Positions 50,606-62,140 of a DNA stretch of 64,000 nucleotides are shown one piece after another (within the stretch, counting starts at the first letter, position 1; each line of letters opens with the position of its first letter). This stretch comes from Rattus norvegicus. Lineage: Eukaryota > Chordata > Mammalia > Rodentia > Muridae. A program made the translations under genes and the position numbers. The notes below the pieces were generated by a model, which was not told the DNA's origin, did no database searches, and saw only the letters and a list, made by a program, of their open reading frames with translations. The DNA is taken from positions 1,599,001 through 1,663,000 of the forward strand of contig NW_026947367.1 of assembly GCF_036323735.1 (NCBI RefSeq), written 5' to 3'.

Positions 50606-50929
50606 TGCATACGATATCAAGACATATTTAGAATTTCAATATATGTGATTAGAGAAAATACTTTCCATTGTGTAGCATACTCAATATTTCAAAAATATCA
50701 TCACGGAAAGAATATTAAGAGCTTTGGGACAAGAAAAAATAGTGATACATCAAGGCAGAAGCATCACAGTAATATCTGGAACTCAAATGGAATTCTAATA
50801 TCAATCCCATGCATTCAATGCTCTATACAAATCCTATCACATGTTCATTCCCTAAAAAAATCCACCAGTGATTTTCTAGTCCCTGCAGTCTCTGAGGATC
50901 AAGGGTCTGGATCAACCTTTCCCATTCGG
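50606..50929. other. Unassigned DNA between old L1 and gene 5' region
   Basis: AT-rich. A 124-codon frame covers 50561-50935 but starts in the L1 end and shows no coding features. Confidence 0.4.
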
Positions 50930-51602
50930 TTATGAGGCTCCAAGACACATCACTGCACCACAGATGGCCTCTGGTTAGAGGGATCTACCGTGTTGTAAGT
51001 GTCGCTTGACCGCACAGTGTCCTAAGCACCCCTTGCCCTTTCCATTCATGTTGCTCCTTCCCGAATCCCTTGTCTTGGCCCCTGACAGTGGGCACAATAG
51101 CAGATAGCACTCTGGACACAAAGGAAGAGATTCGACAGGGTTCCTCCTCATTCAGAAAGCTTGGATGATCGCTCCGCAACTACAAGCAGAAATGACAAGT
51201 GAAGCAGCTCCTGACTGCCTGGTGCAGACCTCGCGACTGCCTCTTGCAGAACTCGCTACTGCCCCATGCAGACCTCGCTACTTCCCTGTGCAAACTCGAG
51301 GACAGCTCCTCTCGAGCTTTGGATGTTTCCTGAGATCAATGGTCACTCGAGATTTCCCTGCTTTGCCTTCCGGACTTGTCCACAGTTCTCGGAAGATAGA
51401 GAGACATACTCAAAGGATACAGCTCAACTGATGCTTACCATGACTCACCACTGGCAAGTACATTCACTGCCCCTTCACATGGTAGTAGCCCATTCGACAT
51501 TTCTTGTTCAATTTCCTTAAAGACTAAACGACCAGATGTGAGGAGAGAGGCCAGGGACCCTCATCCCGGACTTCACCCTCTGACCATGCACCAACGATTT
51601 CT
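50930..51602 (+). other. CpG-bearing region upstream of the split gene
   Basis: Composition changes here: CpG and G+C are clearly higher than in neighbouring DNA (ctcgcgac, ctcgctac, ctcgag several times), suggesting 5' exon or promoter-proximal sequence. It includes a 22-bp minisatellite (51223-51300). No clean start codon for the downstream frame could be fixed. Confidence 0.35.
51223..51300. repeat. 22-bp minisatellite
   Basis: Units start at 51223, 51245, 51267 and 51289 (partial), each tgca(g)a-ctcgc-actgcc-like. Each unit carries a CG dinucleotide. Confidence 0.8.
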
Positions 51603-51856
51603 CAGCCTCCACGGCCTGGGAACCCTTCAGTGTCCCCCAAGATGACAACAACACCTGAGTGCAACAGTGGAATCAGTTGAAGGATTCCCAGCCTCCACAG
51701 CCTGGAAGCCCATTCAGTGTCCCCCAAGATGATTATAACACCGGACTCCAATGGGGGAAGCATTTTAAGGGTTCCCAGCCTCCACAGCCTGGAAGACCTT
51801 CAGTGTCCCCCAAGTGGATTATAACTTCCTACCCCAGTGGGGGAAGCAATTGAACA
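51603..51856 (+). repeat. 80-87 bp minisatellite encoding a Pro-rich repeat
   Basis: Three imperfect copies start at 51603, 51689 and 51776 (cagcctccacagcctgg). They encode SQPPQPG-x-PFSVPQDDYNT-like units. Because spacings of 86 and 80 are not multiples of three, the frame slips between copies. Confidence 0.85.
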
Positions 51857-52650
51857 GCAGAGACCCGAGCGACTTTGAACCTCCCGGACTACTTAGAAGG
51901 GCTCGGGACAAGTTCAGATGCCCAAAACCCTATGAAGATCAGAGATTCAAAAAACCTGATGCTCGTGTTACAGAAAACCTGCAGAAACCCAAAGATCATA
52001 TAAAGGCTTCAGTCAATAAGAGGGACCTAGACTCCAGAAGGGAACTGACAGAGAAGAAGAAATGGACAGTTCCACTTACTCTGAGGGTTTCTGAGGGCAT
52101 GAGTAATACACTGACCAAGGATAGCAGATCACTGAGAAACCCACTGACTAGGAATATCAGAAGATCTGCTTTACATCCTGCTACCCGAAAAAGAGTGGCC
52201 TCATCTAAGTTCCCATTCTTGGTTCTTGGGAAGATGAAAAAAAAAAAAAAGTAAAGAAAAGAAAAGCGGGTTATGTCTACTGGGATTGAGGAACATGTGG
52301 ACTAGGACGAGTTGGTAGCCAGAGTGCCTGTAACATCTACAAAACACAATACTGGAGAGAATAGTGAAAGACTCAAAGAATATCACACTGTGCCTGGGCC
52401 ACTTTTTGCTGACTCTTATACTGACAAATTGGGACAGGTACTTTCCCCACACATTCCAGGTTCCCAACATCCTTCCCTATATAGACATGGAGAACTTGGA
52501 TCTCCCATTTTTCCCCAAGATGTTCCTACCCACCCAGGACTTTCCGGAAATAACCAAATGGTTCCAATGTTCTATAGGGTTATTCCACATTTGCCCAGGT
52601 GTCCAAAATTCCTCCCACAGATCCTGAAAGGAAAATCATACATTCTCCTC

Positions 52651-52666
52651 TTCCAGAGGGAGTATC
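52651..52666. repeat. Probable TSD of the gene-splitting L1, left copy
   Basis: ttccagagggagtatc pairs with ttccagaggagtttc at 59533-59547 (one missing base, one mismatch). Its age-related divergence fits the old L1. Confidence 0.75.
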
Positions 52667-53389
52667 TTTTTTTCTTCCATCTTTATTAAATTGAGTATTT
52701 CTTATTTCCATTTCAAATGTTATTCCCCTTCCAAGTTTCCCCATTAACATTTTCCTAGCCCCTCCCTCTCCCCTTCTATAGGGGTTTTCCTCTCCCGATC
52801 CACCCACACATTACTGCCCTTCTCCCAAAAATGCCATTCACTGGGGGTTCATTCTTGGGAGAACAAAGACTTCCCCTTCCACTGGTGTCCCTAATAGGCA
52901 TTCATTGATACCTGTGAATTTGGAGTTCAGGTCAGTTAATGTATAGGCTTGGGTAGTGGCTTAGTCGGTTGAACCTAGGTTTGGTTGGCATTTTTGTTCA
53001 GATGGGGTCTCAAGCCCATTAACTCTTTCAGGCCTTGCTCTGATTCCTTTAGCAGGGGTCGCATTCTCAGTACAGTGGTTTGCTGCTGACATTTGCCTAA
53101 GTATTTGCTATATTCTGGCTGTGTCTCTCAGGAGAGATCTACATTTGTTCCTATCAGCCTGCATTTCATTGATTCATCCTTTTTACCTAGTTTGCTGGCT
53201 GTATATGTATGGGCCCCATGTGGGGCAGGCTCTGAGTGGGTGTTCCTTCGGCCTCTGTTCTACAATTTGCTTCCCTATTCCCTGACAAGGGTATTCTTGA
53301 TCCCCTTTTAAAGAAGGAGTGAAGCATTCACATTTTGGTTCTGTGCATCTAGGGTAATTCGAGAATTTGAGCCAATAGCACTTATCAAT

Positions 53390-56300
53390 GAGTGCATACC
53401 ATGTATGTGATTCTGTGATTGGATTACCTCACTCAGGATGATATTTCCAGTTCCATTCATTTGCCTATGAATTTCATAAAGACATTGTTTTTGACAGCTG
53501 AGTAATATTCCATTGTGTAGATGTACCACATTTTCTGTATCCATTTCTCTGTTGAAGGCATCTTGGTTCTTAGCTTCTGGCTATTATAAATAAGGCTGCT
53601 ATGAAAATAGTGGAGCATGTGTCTTTGTTATATGAAGGTACATCTTTTGGGTATATGCCCGAGAGAGGTATAGCTGGGTTCTTAGGTAGTTCAATGTCCA
53701 ATTTTCTGAGGAACATCCAGACTGATTTCCAGAATGGTTGGACCAGTCTGCAATCCCACCAACAATGGAGGAGTGTTCCTCTTTCTCCACATCCTCGCCA
53801 GCATCTTCTGTCACCTGAGTTTTTGATCGTAGCCATTCTAACTGGTTTGAGGTGAAATCTCAGTGTTGTTTTGATTTGCATTTCCCTTGTGTGTAAAGAT
53901 GTTGAATATTTCTTTAGGTGTTTCACTGACATTCGATATTCTTCAGCTGTGAATTCTTTGTTTTGCTCTGAACCCCATTTTTCAATAGGGTTATTTGTCT
54001 CCTGCAGTCTAACTTCTTGTTTTCTTTGCATATTTTGGATATTACCCTTCTATCTGTTGTAGGATTAGTAAAGATCTTTTTTCTATCTGTTGGTTGCCAT
54101 TTTGTCCTAAGAACAGTGTCCTCTGCCTTACAGAAGCTTTGCGGTTTTATGAGATGGCATTTGTTGATTCTTGATCTTAGAACATGAGCCTTTGGTGTTT
54201 TGGTCAGGAAATTTTCTAAAGTGACCATGTGTTCCAGATGCTTCCCCACTTTTTCTTCTGTTAGTTTGAGTTTATCTGGTTTGAAGTGGAGGTCCTTAAT
54301 CCAGTTGGACTTTAGCTTTTTACAGGGCAGTAAGAGTGGGCCAATTTGCCTTCTTCTACATACTGACCTCCAGTTGAACCAGCACCACTTGCTGAAAATG
54401 CTATCTTTTTTTCCATTGGATGGTTTTGGCTCTTTCTCAAAAATTAAGTGACCATGGGAGTATGGGTTAAGTTCTGGGTCTTCAATTCTATTCTACTGGT
54501 TGATTTGCCTGGCTCTGTCTCAATGCCATACAGTTTTTATCACTGTTGCTCTGTAATACTAGAGTTCAGGGATAGTGATTCCCAAGGAAGTCCTTTTACT
54601 GTTGATGATAGTTTTAGCTATTCTGTGTTTTTTGTTATTCCAGATGAAATAATGAATTGTACTGTCTAACTCTACGAAGAATTGGATTGGAATTTTGATG
54701 GGGATTGGAATTAATTTGTAGGTTGCTTTTGGTATAATGGCCATTTTTACTATATTATTCCTGTCAGTTCATGAGCATGGGATATCTTTCCATCTTCTGA
54801 AATCTCCTTCACTTTCTGCAGAGACTTGTGGTTCTGCTCATATGCTCATATCTTTTACTTGCTTGGATAAAGTCACCTTGAGATATTTATATTATTTGGG
54901 GCTATTGTGAAGGTTGTCATATGCCTAGTTTCTTGCTCTGCTAGTTTAGCTTTTGTGTAGAGTTACTTTTATACCCAGCCACTTTGCTAAAATTGTTTAT
55001 CAGGCTCAGGAATTATCTTGTGAAACTTTTGAGATCACTAAGTATACTATCATATCATCTACAAACAGTGCTATTTTTACTTCTTCCTTGCCAGTCTATA
55101 TACCTTTGACCTCCTTTTGTTGTTTGCTTCCTCTGGCTAAGACATCGTGAACTACATTGTATAAATTGTGAGAGAGTGGACAGCCTTGTCATGTCCCTGA
55201 TTTTAGTGGGATTGCTTCATGTTTCTCTCCATTTAATTTAATGTTAGCTACTGGTTTGCTGTATATGATTAGGAACGGTCCTTATGTTCCTATAATTTCC
55301 AGGACTTTTATCATGAAGTAGTTTTAAATTTTTTCAAATGTTTTCTCAGCATGTAATGAAAGGATCATTGGGTTTTTATCTTTGAGTGTGATTATATAGT
55401 GGATTATGTTGATGGTTTCTATATACAAAACCATCCCTGCATGCCTGGGATAAAACCTACATGATCATGATGGATGATTTTTTGATGTGTTCTTGGACTC
55501 AGTTTGCAAGACTTTATCGAGTATTTTTGCACCAATATTCATAACGGAAATTGCTCTGAAGTTTTCTTTTTTGTTGGGTCTTTGTGTGGTTTATGTATAA
55601 GAGTAATTGTGGCTTCATAAAAGGAATTCGGTAGTGCTCCACCTGTTTCTAATTTGTTGTATAGTTTGGACAGTATTGGTATGAAATGTTCTATGAATAT
55701 TGGATAGATTTCTGAACTAAACCCATCTGATCTTGGACTCCTTTTATGTTGGGAGGCTTTTAATGATTGCTTGTATTTCTTAACAGTTATTGGTTGTTTA
55801 AACGGTTTTTCTGTTCCTGATTTAGCTTTGGTACCTGGCATTTGTCGAGAAAATTGTCCTTTTTCTCCGTATTTTCAAGTTTTCTTGAATATGGGCATTT
55901 GTAGGACAATCTGATAACTTTTTTTTTAAATTATTTTTTCAGAGCTGGGGACCGAACCCAGGTCCTTGTGCTTGCTACAGAAGTGCTCTACCATTGAGCT
56001 AAATTCTCAACCCCCGATAAATTTTATAATTTGCTCTGATTCTGCTGTTATTTCTCCCTTTCCGTTTATGATTTTGTTATTTTGGAAACACTCTGTGTGC
56101 CCTCTGGTTAGTCTGGCTATGGGTTAATGTATCCTGTTGATTTTCTCAAAGAACCAGCATTTGGTTCTCTTCATTCTTTGTATAGTCCCCTTTTTTTCTA
56201 CTTGGTTGATTTCAGCTCTGAGTTTGATTATTTCCTGCCTTCTACTACACCTGTGAATATTTGCTTCTTTTTGTTCTAGAGTTTTAGGTGTGCTGTCAAG

Positions 56301-57240
56301 CTGCTGCTGTATGCTCTCCCCTGTTTCTATATGCAGGCACTCAGAGATATGAGCTTTCCTTTTAGTATAGCTTATATTAGTCCCAAAAGTTTGGGTATAT
56401 TGTACCTTAATTTTCATGAAATTCTAAGAAGTCTTTAATTTCTTTCTTCATTTCTTCCTTGACCAAGTTATCATGGAGTAGAGCATTGTTCAACTTCCAT
56501 GTATATGTGGGTGTTCTTTCCTAATTGTTATTGAAGAACAGTTTTAGCCCATGGAGTCTGGTAGGATTCATTGGATTATTATTATCTTTCCATATTCTTT
56601 TAGGCCTGGTTTTTGATTGATTATATGATCAATTTTAGAGAAAGTGCCATGAAGTGGTGAGAAGTTATATCCTTTTGTTTTATGATAGAATGTTCTAAAA
56701 TATCTGTTAAGTCCATTTGGTTTATAACTTCTGTTAATCTGTCTATGTCTCTGTTTAATTTCTGTTTCCCTGATCGGTCTAATGATGAGAGTAGGGCATT
56801 GAAATCTCCTGCTATTATTATTTGCGGTGCCATATGTTCTTTGAGCTTTAGTAAGGTTACTTTTATGTATGTAGGTGCCTTTGTATTTGGAGCATAGATA
56901 TTTATGATTTAGAGTTCATCTTGGTGGATTTTTCCTTTGATGAATATGAAGTGTCCTTCCTTATGATTTTTAATGACTTTTGGTTGAAAGTAGATTTTAT
57001 ATGATATTAGAATCGCTACTCCAGCTTGCTTCTTCAGACAATTTGCTTGGAAAGTATTTATCCAGCCTTTTACTCTAAGGTAGTGTCTGTCTTTGTCTCT
57101 GAAGTGTGTTTCCTGTAGTTTAAAACGCTGGGTCCTCATTACATATCAAGTTTGTCAATCTGTGTATTTTTAGTGGAAAATTGTGTCCATTGAAGTTGAG
57201 AGATATTAAGGATTAGTGATGGTAACTTTCTCTTATTTTC
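53390..57240 (-). pseudogene. L1 ORF2 remnant
   Basis: Pieces in several frames: endonuclease (57139-56909 and 56833-56621, with GDFNALLSS), the linker region (56417-56124), the pre-RT region (55841-55539), the part around 54744-54559, and the C-terminus (54249-53923, 54031-53570). Many stops and frameshifts plus an ID insertion. Confidence 0.85.
55939..56015 (-). mobile_element. ID SINE inserted in the L1
   Basis: 'agagctggggaccgaacccaggtcc...cttgct...ctctaccattgagctaaattctcaaccccc' is the reverse complement of an ID element. Flanking 'gataactttt' (55913) and 'gataaatttt' (56016) give an imperfect TSD. The equivalent site in copy 1 (near 4375) is uninterrupted. Confidence 0.9.
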
Positions 57241-57294
57241 ATATTGAAGGTTAGTTTACGTTTGTGTGCTTCTCTTTGTTTTGTTGTGAAAAGA

Positions 57295-58400
57295 TTAATT
57301 TCTTGCTTTATCTATGATTTTACCTGACTCCTTGTATTGGGGTTTACCAGTTAGTTTCCTTTGTCTTACTCGATATGTAAAAATATATTGTGTAAATTTG
57401 GTTTTGTCATGGAATATCTTGGTTTCACCAGCTATGTTAATTGAGAGTTTTGCTAGATACAGTAACCTGGGCTGGCCTTTATGTTCTCTTAGTGTTTGTA
57501 TGACATCTGTCCAAGATCTTCTGGGTTTCATAGTCTCTGGTGAGAATTCTGGTGGAATTCTGACAGCTTTGCCTTTATATGTTATTTAACCTTTCCCTTT
57601 ACTGCTTTTAATATTTATATTTCTTTTGTGAATTTGGTGTTTTGACTTTTATGTGATTGGATTATTTCCTTTTCCATTCCAGTCTATTTGGAGTTCGAGT
57701 TCGGTAGGCTTTGTGTACGTTTATGGACATCTCTTCCTTTAGATTATGGAAGTTATCTTTTATAATTTTGTTGAAGATATTACTGTCCCTTGATGTTGGC
57801 AGTCTTCACTCTCTTCCATCCTGTTATCTTTAGGTTTTATCTTCTCATTGTGTCCTGGATTTCCTGTATGTTTTGGGCTAGGAGTTTTTTTCAGTTTTAC
57901 ATTATCTTTGACAGTTGTGTCAATGTTTTCTATGGAATCTTCTGCTCATTAGATTATGTGTGCTATCTCTTTTATACTGTTTGTGATTCTAACATCTGTG
58001 ACTCCTGGTCTCTGTCCTAGGTTTTCCATCTTCAGGGTTGTCTTCTTCTGTGTTTCTTTATTGTTTCTATTTCCATTTTTAATTCCGGGACGGTTTTGTT
58101 CATTTCCTTCTCCTGTTTTGTTGTTTTCCCAGTAGTTCTTAAGGTACCTTTTTGTTCCCTCTTTATGGGATTCTACCTGTTTACTTCTGTATTTTTTTAC
58201 TGTCCTGTATTTTCTTACGGAAGTTGTTTATGAACTTCTTAACATCCCCCATGGTTATGATAAAATGTGAACTTAAATCTAGATCTTGCTTCTCTGGTGT
58301 GTTTGGATATCCAGTGTTTGCTTTTGTGGGAGATTTGGGCTCTGAATGAGCCTAAGTAGTCTAGATTACTGTTGTTTGAGTTCCTGTTCTTGTCTCTAGC
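57295..58400 (-). pseudogene. L1 ORF1 remnant
   Basis: The C-terminal domain is recognisable at 57531-57295 (MKPRRSWTDVIQTLREHKGQ). The N-terminal part lies near 58400 ('cctgttcttgtctctagccat', the complement of the MARxK start). The coiled-coil region between is frame-broken. Confidence 0.75.
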
Positions 58401-59532
58401 CATCAGGTTGTCTCTAGAGTTAGCTTGTCTTGCTCTTTATGACAGTGGCTTGACAGTCCTGTATGCTCGTGTGTCAGGACGGCTGTAAACCTGTTTTCCT
58501 GATTTCTTTTAGCCAGTTATGGGAACAGAGTATTCTGCTCTCAGCCGAGTAGTTTCTCCTGTCCACTGGCTTTCAGCTCTCCCTGTGGGCAGGAACCAGA
58601 AGGAAATTCACATACTTCTCCTAGGTCCTTCTGTGCGGGTGGGGGCACAGAAGGCACAAGGTGTTTCCCTCTTGAGACAGGAATTTGGGGATAGAATAGT
58701 ATCCTCTGGTTTCCCAGGAGTGTCCGCTCCTCTGAAAGTATAGTTCCCCCACCCTCTGGATTTGTGTGCAGTGAGCTATTCATCCAGTTCATTTCAGATC
58801 CAGGCACAGTCTGGGACATGGTGCTCCTACAGTTTTACTCCTCTATATTCCTGGGTCCAGTAGCACTATGCTCTTTTGTCTGGGGCCAGAGATGTGGGTA
58901 ACAGTGGGAAGACATGGGAGCCTCTTTTCCTTGTAGGCTCAGTATTGTGCACAATACTGGATAATCAGCTCTCTCTCCCACAGCGTCTAGGAGCAGGGAG
59001 CTCTGGGCCGGGATGACGAGTTTCAGGAGAAAGCTAGAAACTGGAAGTGCCTGGTCCCAGAAAAGTTCTGCCTTTGCTTGCTCTGAGTCCACCAGTCAGG
59101 TCACTTAGAGCAGAAAAGTTGGATTTACCACTGGTCTCAGGCCAGAAGTCATTCCACAGCTGACTTTCAGCTCTCTATGAGAGCCACAAGCAGAAATGTC
59201 CTACCCCTACTGCTCCTAGGTCCCTATGCACAGGAGGCCCAGTTGGAGCTAGGTGGTTTTCAGGGGTTTCCACCCCTCTGATGCTCTAAGTCTTCCAATC
59301 CCATGAGATTTGGGTGTAGGATGCATTTTGGACTAAACCAGATAAAGATGCAGTTTGGACTGCAGGGCTCCTGTACTTTGACTCCTACTCTATTCATGTA
59401 TCCAGAGGCACTGTGCAGTTTCCTCTTGGGCTAGGGATGTCAGCACAGGTGGACAGAAGTGGCAGTCTCTCCTTCCCTGAGGTCCCAGTATTGCCCACTC
59501 TTCTGGGTGATCAGCTCTCTGTCACACAGAGA

Positions 59533-59547
59533 TTCCAGAGGAGTTTC
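59533..59547. repeat. Probable TSD of the gene-splitting L1, right copy
   Basis: ttccagaggagtttc, pairing with 52651-52666. Both begin with codons for Phe-Gln-Arg in the inferred gene frame. Confidence 0.75.
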
Positions 59548-62140
59548 AAATGTTCATTCCCTATCCTGTAGGTCTCTAATCATTCCAATTCTCCTCCAAA
59601 GTGTGATGGACAAGACCCCTCTGGTCAAGGGGAGGTACAACAGGCCCCATCAGAAAAAGAGGGCTGCAAAACTACTTCTCTTAAAGGTAATCTCAGTGAT
59701 TATTCATATTCCACAAATGGATTAATACATGCCCCCTCTCCACCGGAGACTTTAATACCGTTGATAGCTGCCAAAGCAGGGCAGAGAGCTATGTCCAATC
59801 CGAAAGACAGTCAAAGATGTCCCCAATCTACATCAAAGTGCCTAATGCTATCTGCTTAGGGTAAAGCGAATTTTAAACCTGATTCTGCTGAAAAAGGGGG
59901 TTTCAGAACATCCCTATTAAACCAAGAGGAACTTAAAAGCCCTCCACTATTAAAAATGAGATTAAATCATCACTTATGGTCCAGAGTGACAAAATGCAGT
60001 CACAAATCCCAAAGTGAAACTCATAACGCACATACCAGCCCAAGCAGAGACAAAACTTTCTGCATGTACAACATTAGATCAAGGACCATTGACAATTTCA
60101 GAAGGGGCTCTTCAGTGTTCCATACGCAAGCAAGATGTGGTAGAAAATTCTAAGTCCACCAAAGGAACTCTTGTGCCTTCAGCATATAAAAAATATGATC
60201 TAGCACCCTCACCATCTCCCCCAGTACTTACAATGTCACTATACAACAGAGAATTATTCAAATATCCTCTACCACCGAAAAGGTCCCTCCTGACTTGTCA
60301 TCAGGCCCAAAAGAACCAAGTTTATCACAACACACAGTCAATGAGCCATGCAGACTCCATATTTATACAAAGTGCAGAGAAGATACAACATCCCCTACCT
60401 CCTCAAGGGACTCTAGGTCATTCTGTCCTGTAAGGAGAGGCTCCAAATTTTTCCACATATACAGCAGAGATGCTAGCATTTCCCAAAACTTAGCAGAATT
60501 CTCTGAGTAGTACTATATCTCTTAAAGAGACTGTGAGAGAAGAAACATCTAGAAAAGGAGTTCTACCCACAGCCACATATGTAGAAATGGCTTGCCGATG
60601 TGACACATGTACAAAAGATGTTCTAGGACATATTCCATCTGTAGAGAAGGTTATGGATTCAACCATATATGAACCAGGAGTGGGGGAACATGATAACGAA
60701 ATACCAGTGTCTGTACCATCCTCAACAGCTGAGGAAAGGGATTGCTTGGATTGCATTTGTGCAAAAGAATGGATATGACCTCTGCTAACTTCACAGGTGT
60801 CTATACGAACTTCTTAATCTCCTCAAGCTCAGCCAACATCCACAAACACAAAAGACGCTACAGACTCTTCCAAATATTCCCAAAGGGTATCCAGTCCTTC
60901 TTTATACCCACAAGCAGACCCAGAACATCTGCAAAATACTTCTAAGGCTCTGGATTTTACCTTATCTCCTGAAGGTGCCTTCGAAGCCGTTTTGCCTATC
61001 AAGCAGGCTAGGGAACCTGACACTTCTATATGAAAGTCTGATTCCATTTCTCCCGCAGAAGAAAATTTTCTTGGAACTTCCACAATTACACAATGATGTG
61101 TAGAAACATCCTTATCTGCTCATGAGGCTCCCAGATCTTTCACATATGTCCATGATGCTCTAGAAGAAGTCATATCTTCAGAGGTAGCTCTAATACCTAA
61201 CCACCATTCTGATGTCACAGTCAGGATTTCTACACATATACATGATACATTAAGACCTTCCTCATCTGAGAAGGATGTCTGAGGATCTACTGCACCTGAA
61301 CAGCATGCTTTACACCTATCCCTGTCTACCCAAGTAGATTTATATCACATGTGCACTCTGGGAAGAAATAGATTGCATTCTCCCTCTACCATAGTGGACC
61401 ATAAGCATCCAGTCTCTAGAAACACAGGGTTAAGATTTGATCCTTCGGATAGAGTCTTGAGAACTTTCTCCTCTGAGGAAGACAGTTGTGAATTGGGATA
61501 TTGTGTCATCTTCTGGAAACAAAGAGACACCAAAAGATACAACTACTCCTCAGGTGAGTCCCACACATTCTCCATCTGTCCATAGGCCCTTTGAATTTTC
61601 CAAAAATGACGAAGGAATTTTGGAAAGTTGCCAATCCTTACAAGGGCATACTGGACATTCCATATTGTCCCAAGGTGCTCAAGAAACTCACTTTTCTACC
61701 AAAATGCATGTTCACGGTCTGCCCAGGGTTTCAGGGAATTTCTTCACACTACTCTAGGGCTCCAGTAAGTGTTGTCCATGCTCAAAGTGATTTGTCATTG
61801 TGCAAATTAGACTTCAAAATTACAAAAGCTTTTTTTATATTTTCAAAGGTCTGAGGGAAAGTCCACATCGAAAAATATCTTTTAGACCTTGTGCCATCAG
61901 CCCAAGTATATCAGAAATATTCCATGTCTTCTAAAGCATCCAAAAATCAATCTGGCTTAGCAGTCTTCCTCGGAAACATTTACCATCAGCCGTACAATCC
62001 CCAGGACCAATGAAATAAAAAAGGGGTATCTAGAAACTTTACCATCTGCCCAAAGGTCTTTAGAATGTTCAGCAACTTCTCCAAGATCACAGTTAAACCA
62101 GAGATCAAAAAAACTAAAGCCATCTTCCCAGGGTGTTTTC
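59533..62140 (+). pseudogene. 3' half of the unrecognised Ser/Pro-rich gene, copy 2
   Basis: Continues the reading frame that ends at 52666 (FQR repeated at 59533). A frame from 59533 through NSPPKC runs to about 60014, where a frameshift occurs. From 60014 to about 61495 one frame persists, broken only by about seven single nonsense codons (for example 60430, 60499, 60775, 60814, 61030, 61093, 61279). Shared blocks with copy 1: SACTxLDQGP, PLPPKR, CDTCTKDVLGHIPS, SLYPQAD, STQVDLYHM, FSKNDE. There is a frameshift near 61495, then 61488-61757 continues. Low-complexity, S/P/T/K-rich, loosely repetitive protein; no known domain seen. Product unknown; now non-functional. Confidence 0.6.

Larger units (their letters stand above)
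51603..52666 (+). pseudogene. 5' half of the unrecognised Pro/Ser/Lys-rich gene
   Basis: I do not recognise the family. A proline-rich repeat (SQPPQPG cores, 51603-51856) leads into a basic frame open from 51814 to 52254, and then, in the same frame, from 52312 to the L1. Two stops lie between (52252 and 52303). Visible pieces: SRDPSDFEPPGLLRRARDKF, KRDLDSRRELTEKKK, a lysine run next to an A-run (52235-52250), and a Pro-rich tail ending LLFQR at the L1. The frame at the L1 edge (codon at 52651) matches the phase that resumes at 59533 on the far side. The repeat region itself has a frame slip. I read this as the N-terminal half of the gene whose other half follows the L1. Confidence 0.55.
52667..59532 (-). 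mobile_element. Old near-full-length L1, copy 2, inside the split gene
   Basis: Paralogue of the L1 at 1100-7900, with the same order on the minus strand: 5' UTR with monomer-like repeats (59532-58400), ORF1 remnant (about 58400-57295), ORF2 remnant (about 57290-53390), 3' UTR, and A-tail at 52667. It is flanked by imperfect TSDs. It carries an ID insertion (55939-56015) that copy 1 lacks. Confidence 0.9.

Noticed and set aside
51165..51520. 88- and 84-codon overlapping frames in the CG-bearing region
   Set aside because: They overlap in different frames and cover a 22-bp minisatellite; neither links clearly to the downstream gene frame.
52364..52627. 87-codon frame overlapping the gene 5' half
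   Set aside because: It lies in a different frame from the one that matches phase across the L1, and it ends before the L1.
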